A stretch of DNA of 9,035 bases from Gemmatimonadota bacterium (GTDB lineage Bacteria; JAAXHH01): positions 1 through 9,035 of the forward strand of contig JAPOOT010000070.1 in the NCBI GenBank assembly GCA_026713285.1, read 5' to 3'. Positions 6,052 to 9,035 of this stretch are shown piece by piece (the stretch's first letter is position 1; every line of letters begins with the position of its first letter). Below the pieces are notes generated by a model. It saw nothing but the letters and a program-made list of their open reading frames with translations, ran no database searches and was not told the origin of the DNA. Both the position numbers and the translations under genes were made by a program.

Positions 6052-6783
6052 GTGCGTTACAAGCGAGTATTGGTCAAACTCAGTGGAGGCGCGCTTTCGG
6101 GGCAAAGTGTATGGGGATTCGATCCTTCAGCCATCGAGAACATCGCCAGCGAGGTCATGAAGCTGCACGCCGCGGGGGTCGAAGTTGGGATCGTGGCCGG
6201 AGGAGGCAACATCTTCAAGGGCGAACTTGGCCAGGACTGGGGTATCGAACGCGCGGAAGCAGACAATATCGGTATGATCGCAACCGTGATCAACAGCATG
6301 ATGCTGCGCGGCGCGCTGACCTCCCGGGGGGCGGGCGACGTCCGGGTCATGACGGCCATTCCGATCAATACAGTGGCCGAACCCTACATCCGGCTCCGGG
6401 CCGTCCGCCACCTGGAGCATGGCCGTATCGTCCTCCTTGCCGCCGGCACCGGGAATCCATACGTGACCACGGACTATCCGTCTGTGCTGCGCGCCCTGGA
6501 GCTCAGGGCGGAAGTGCTGCTTTCGGCCAAAAACGGCACGGACGGGATCTACACGAGCGATCCCAGAGAAAACGCGGACGCCCGAAGATTCCAGGTCATC
6601 AGCTACGATTCGGTCATACAGCATGATCTCAAGGTGATGGACCAGACGGCCGTGCTGCTGGCCCGGGACAACAAACTGCCGATTCACGTCTTTGATTTCA
6701 ATTCTCCCGGCGCCATGGAACGGATATGCCGGGGCGAGGACCTCGGCACCCTCATCACAAGGGGTGCGGACCAGTTCGCCTGA
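6052..6783 (+). CDS. pyrH: UMP kinase (PyrH-like, amino-acid kinase family)
   Basis: A 243-residue bacterial UMP kinase, which phosphorylates UMP to UDP with ATP. The phosphate-binding segment YKRVLVKLSGGAL is at residues 3-15, GGGNIFKG at 50-57, DNIGMIATVIN at 71-81, AGTGNPYVTTD at 131-141, TDGIYTSDP at 163-171 and LKVMDQTA at 193-200, ending in GEDLGTLI. All the main family blocks are present. Departures from common sequences are KLSGGAL where KLSGEAL is usual, K57 where E. coli has arginine (NLFRG), NPYVTTD in place of NPFFTTD, and a replaced KATKVDG block (SAKNGTDG). The GTG at 6052 is chosen from the strong ribosome-binding site. pyrH usually sits between tsf and frr; here it follows pncB, so this may be a relocated or second copy. 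Activity is likely but a paralogue with altered regulation cannot be excluded. Confidence 0.88.
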   Translation: MRYKRVLVKLSGGALSGQSVWGFDPSAIENIASEVMKLHAAGVEVGIVAGGGNIFKGELGQDWGIERAEADNIGMIATVINSMMLRGALTSRGAGDVRVMTAIPINTVAEPYIRLRAVRHLEHGRIVLLAAGTGNPYVTTDYPSVLRALELRAEVLLSAKNGTDGIYTSDPRENADARRFQVISYDSVIQHDLKVMDQTAVLLARDNKLPIHVFDFNSPGAMERICRGEDLGTLITRGADQFA

Positions 6784-6802
6784 CCGAAACCATGCCTTCA
6801 CC

Positions 6803-7957
6803 ATGATATCCATTCGCTACCTGAAAGCAGTGTTGATCGTTTGTGCCCTCTTGTGGTGCGAACCGGCCTTCCGGAGTGCCGCGACGTCCGCGAATCGTTC
6901 GGGGGAACAGGCCGCATATCGCACAGGAGAACAGGTCTCAGACCGTCCGGCGGCACAGGAACCACCCTTTGCGCTGGAGAACTTCTACAAGGGCGTATCC
7001 TGGGTGGGCGGGCGCTGGGAAATGCCGGAGTACGCCCTGCCCGGGGCGCGCGAAATGGGCATCGAATGGCTGTCGCTTACCCCTTTCGGATGGATGGAGA
7101 ACCACACCACGCCGTCGGTTCGGCTGAACCGGCGCGGACGGTTCTGGGGAGAGACCGACCAGGGGCTTCGGACAACGGCCAGGAAGGCCCGGGAACTGGG
7201 ATTCCGACTGATGCTCAAGCCCCACCTCTGGCTGACCAGGCCCGTGGATGACGGCTGGATCGGAACGATCGATTTCAGTTCGGAGGCAGAATGGCAGCAG
7301 TGGGAAGCGGATTACCGGACTTTCATCCTGCACTATGCCGAACTGGCACAGGAGGAAGACATGGCCATCCTGTGTATCGCCACTGAACTGTCCAATCCCG
7401 TGCGGTCCCGTCCACAGTTCTGGAAATCGCTCATCCGGGACATCAGGGCGGTCTACACCGGGAAACTCACCTACGCGGCGAACTGGTACCGGGATTACGA
7501 GGTGATCGAGTTGTGGCCCCACCTCGATTACATCGGGGTCAACGCCTATTTCCCACTGACCGACCGCAATGGACCGAGCGTCACCGAAATCATCTCGGGG
7601 TGGAAGCCCCACATAGAAAGCATCGGCCGACTGTCCGAAGAGCACGGCAAACCGGTTCTATTCACCGAAGTAGGCTACAAGAATGCACCCGGGTCCACCA
7701 TTCGGCCCTGGGAATGGCCGCCGAGGCGTCGTCGGAGCGGCGATCAACAACCGGAAACCCACCGCGTTGACCCGGACGAGCAGGTCAACGCATACGAGGC
7801 CCTGTTCAGGTCCGTGGGGCGGTTGCCCTGGTTCCGTGGGCTGTTCATTTGGAAATGGTACCCCAATGCGAGCCGGATTACCGTGGACAGGATAGAATTC
7901 AGCCCCCAGAACAAGGAAGCGGAACGGGTCTTGAAGCGATGGTTCGCAGATCCTTAG
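6803..7957 (+). CDS. Secreted GH113-like TIM-barrel glycoside hydrolase
   Basis: A 384-residue protein with an N-terminal signal peptide (basic ISIRYLK, then hydrophobic AVLIVCALLW, with likely cleavage near residues 26-30). A polar linker of about 30 residues follows, with the short echo RSGEQ/RTGEQ. The TIM barrel begins near residue 60 (FYKGVSW). It resembles family GH113, which includes beta-mannanases: MLKPHLWL at 137-144, ATELSN at 193-198 with E195 as probable acid/base, IGVNAYFPL at 244-252, and PVLFTEVGY at 284-292 with E289 as probable nucleophile. The substrate is not certain. C19 does not form a lipobox because tryptophan precedes it, so export to the periplasm or outside is expected without a lipid anchor. 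The ATG at 6803 has no clear Shine-Dalgarno and lies 19 nt after pyrH, suggesting coupled translation. An arginine- and proline-rich insert at 302-322 follows the nucleophile strand. Confidence 0.78.
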   Translation: MISIRYLKAVLIVCALLWCEPAFRSAATSANRSGEQAAYRTGEQVSDRPAAQEPPFALENFYKGVSWVGGRWEMPEYALPGAREMGIEWLSLTPFGWMENHTTPSVRLNRRGRFWGETDQGLRTTARKARELGFRLMLKPHLWLTRPVDDGWIGTIDFSSEAEWQQWEADYRTFILHYAELAQEEDMAILCIATELSNPVRSRPQFWKSLIRDIRAVYTGKLTYAANWYRDYEVIELWPHLDYIGVNAYFPLTDRNGPSVTEIISGWKPHIESIGRLSEEHGKPVLFTEVGYKNAPGSTIRPWEWPPRRRRSGDQQPETHRVDPDEQVNAYEALFRSVGRLPWFRGLFIWKWYPNASRITVDRIEFSPQNKEAERVLKRWFADP

Positions 7958-7980
7958 CATGACCCTCAACGAGGGATGCG

Positions 7981-8014
7981 CCGCGGGTTTTTACTCGTGA
8001 TGCCGCGGTTTTTT
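7981..8014 (+). terminator. Probable rho-independent terminator after the GH113-like gene
   Basis: CCGCGG at 7981-7986 pairs with CCGCGG at 8003-8008 across a 16-nt loop and is followed immediately by six T residues (8009-8014). It lies 23 nt after the glycosidase stop. The stem is short, but GC-pure with a full U tract. It would end the plus-strand cluster and leave the oxidoreductase gene to a separate promoter or to read-through. Confidence 0.55.
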
Positions 8015-8034
8015 CGACAGAATTGGATGGATGC

Positions 8035-9035
8035 ATGCCGAAACACTTTCGTTACCGTTCACTCGACGACCTGCAACAGGATATCGACCGCCTTGGCTTG
8101 AACGACGATATCCCTCTGACCGAGGACCTGGATCCCCTCTGGCGACCCGTTCGGTTCGGCAAGAAGACCATCGGAAACTCCATGGCCGTGCACCCCATGG
8201 AAGGTTGTGATGGGCACTTGGATGGCTCGCCGGATGAACTGGTCTTCCGGCGATGGCGCCTGTTCGGTGAGGGCGGAGCAAAGCTTATATGGGGCGAGGC
8301 CACGGCCGTGGCGGAAGAAGCCCGGGCGAATACCCGGCAGCTCTGGCTGCACGATGGCAACGCCGCGTCCTTCGAGTCGCTGCTCGCGCAGACCCGCAAG
8401 GCGCACAGGGCAGTCCACGGCCGTGATGACGACCTGGCCGTAGGCCTGCAGCTGACCCACTCGGGCCGTTACAGTTACCGAAAACCGCTGATTGCCTTCC
8501 ACGATCCCTCCGCCGATCCGGTCACCCTCGTCGATAAAAAGCGCAAGATTCCGGTCACGCCGGACTACCCGGTGCTGACCGATTCCGAACTCGGCCGGGT
8601 GGAGGATGCCCTCGTTGATTCCGCGGTCCTGGCCTGGAAACTGGGTTACGACTTTGTTGATATCAAGCAGTGCCATCGCTACCTGCTCTCCGAACTGCTG
8701 GCCGCGCGGCTGCGGGAAGGCGACTACGGCGGGAATCTCGAGAACAGGACGCGGCTGGTCAGGAACGTGGTCGCACGCATCCGGGAGGAAACGAAAGACG
8801 AATTGCTGCTGGCAAGCCGGATGAATATCTACGACGGCATTCCCTATACTACCGACGCCGAAACCGGCGCGGGCACGCCCCGTTCGCCATATCCCGTCCC
8901 CTTTCTATCCGGATTCGGCGTGGACGTGGACGATCCGCTGCGGGAGGACCTGTCGGAACCTGTCGCCGCGATCGGACTGCTCAGGGAAGCCGGTATCCAG
9001 ATGATCAACGCCACCATGGGAAGCCCCTATTACAA
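8035..9035 (+). CDS. Old Yellow Enzyme family NADH:flavin oxidoreductase (3' end missing)
   Basis: The first 333 codons of a gene that runs off the right edge. It encodes the FMN-binding TIM barrel of the Old Yellow Enzyme/2,4-dienoyl-CoA reductase superfamily, enzymes that reduce activated double bonds or demethylate using NAD(P)H. Visible segments are MAVHPMEGCDG at 50-60 (first strand), GEATAV at 87-92, LQLTHSGR at 138-145 and YGGNLENR at 231-238. The helix and catalytic segment is YDFVDIKQCHRYLL (205-218). Here K211 replaces the first histidine of the usual HxxH or HxxN pair, while H214 and Y216 are kept. A leader of about 32 residues precedes the usual start of the fold. The ATG at 8035 is chosen over an out-of-frame ATG at 8031; a GGA at 8025-8027 is a modest ribosome-binding site. 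An iron-sulfur or second domain cannot be assessed. The substrate is unknown. Confidence 0.85.
   Translation, partial: MPKHFRYRSLDDLQQDIDRLGLNDDIPLTEDLDPLWRPVRFGKKTIGNSMAVHPMEGCDGHLDGSPDELVFRRWRLFGEGGAKLIWGEATAVAEEARANTRQLWLHDGNAASFESLLAQTRKAHRAVHGRDDDLAVGLQLTHSGRYSYRKPLIAFHDPSADPVTLVDKKRKIPVTPDYPVLTDSELGRVEDALVDSAVLAWKLGYDFVDIKQCHRYLLSELLAARLREGDYGGNLENRTRLVRNVVARIREETKDELLLASRMNIYDGIPYTTDAETGAGTPRSPYPVPFLSGFGVDVDDPLREDLSEPVAAIGLLREAGIQMINATMGSPYY

Noticed and set aside
6692..6802. Upstream start for the GH113-like protein inside pyrH
   Set aside because: It would place 37 residues before a clear signal peptide; the ATG at 6803 gives a normal exported protein.
6792..6806. Five-codon mini frame (including its stop) whose TGA overlaps the GH113-like ATG as ATGA
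   Set aside because: It looks like a coupling leader but has no ribosome-binding site, and such a short frame is easily found by chance.
6845..6862. Lipoprotein signal (LLWC) in the GH113-like protein
   Set aside because: Tryptophan at the -1 position is not compatible with a lipobox; an ordinary signal peptide is a better reading.

Overview
The window is about 9 kb of GC-rich, gene-dense bacterial chromosome. No ribosomal RNA, tRNA, CRISPR array, insertion sequence or phage gene was seen. The gene set (an ECF-type biotin transporter component, a sugar phosphate isomerase-like TIM barrel, TrmB, BCP peroxiredoxin, a PHP phosphatase, FabV, nicotinate phosphoribosyltransferase, UMP kinase, a secreted GH113-like protein and a divergent Old Yellow Enzyme) suggests an uncultured Gram-negative heterotroph. 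It could belong to a Latescibacterota, Gemmatimonadota or similar lineage, but this is an impression from protein style and not a marker-based assignment.

Layout. The left edge holds the first 36 codons of a bioY gene on the minus strand (TTG start at 108), running off the window. A roughly 144-bp divergent region with a good minus-strand promoter and a 17-bp inverted repeat separates it from a plus-strand TIM-barrel isomerase gene (253-1119). That gene converges on a minus-strand pair, trmB (2371-1736) then bcp (1666-1208). The 3' end of bcp, including its stop codon, is duplicated in tandem just downstream of the gene. A second divergent region (2372-2570) carries a good sigma-70-like promoter candidate on each strand: one for trmB-bcp and one for the long plus-strand cluster.

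The plus-strand cluster runs PHP histidinol-phosphatase-like (2571-3416), fabV (3445-4638), pncB (4698-6041), a pyrH-like UMP kinase (6052-6783) and a secreted GH113-like glycosidase (6803-7957). Gaps are 28, 59, 10 and 19 nt, and the cluster ends at a probable rho-independent terminator (7981-8014). This looks like one transcript joining fatty-acid reduction, NAD salvage, pyrimidine nucleotide synthesis and a secreted carbohydrate-active protein. FabV uses NADH and PncB feeds NAD synthesis, so a cofactor link is possible; otherwise it is a mixed housekeeping operon. An Old Yellow Enzyme family oxidoreductase with an altered catalytic motif begins at 8035 and runs off the right edge.

No clearly new multi-gene system was found. 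The points most worth a second look are the OYE active-site substitution, the divergent pyrH outside its usual neighbourhood, the inverted repeat on the putative bioY promoter, and the tandem duplication at the bcp end.
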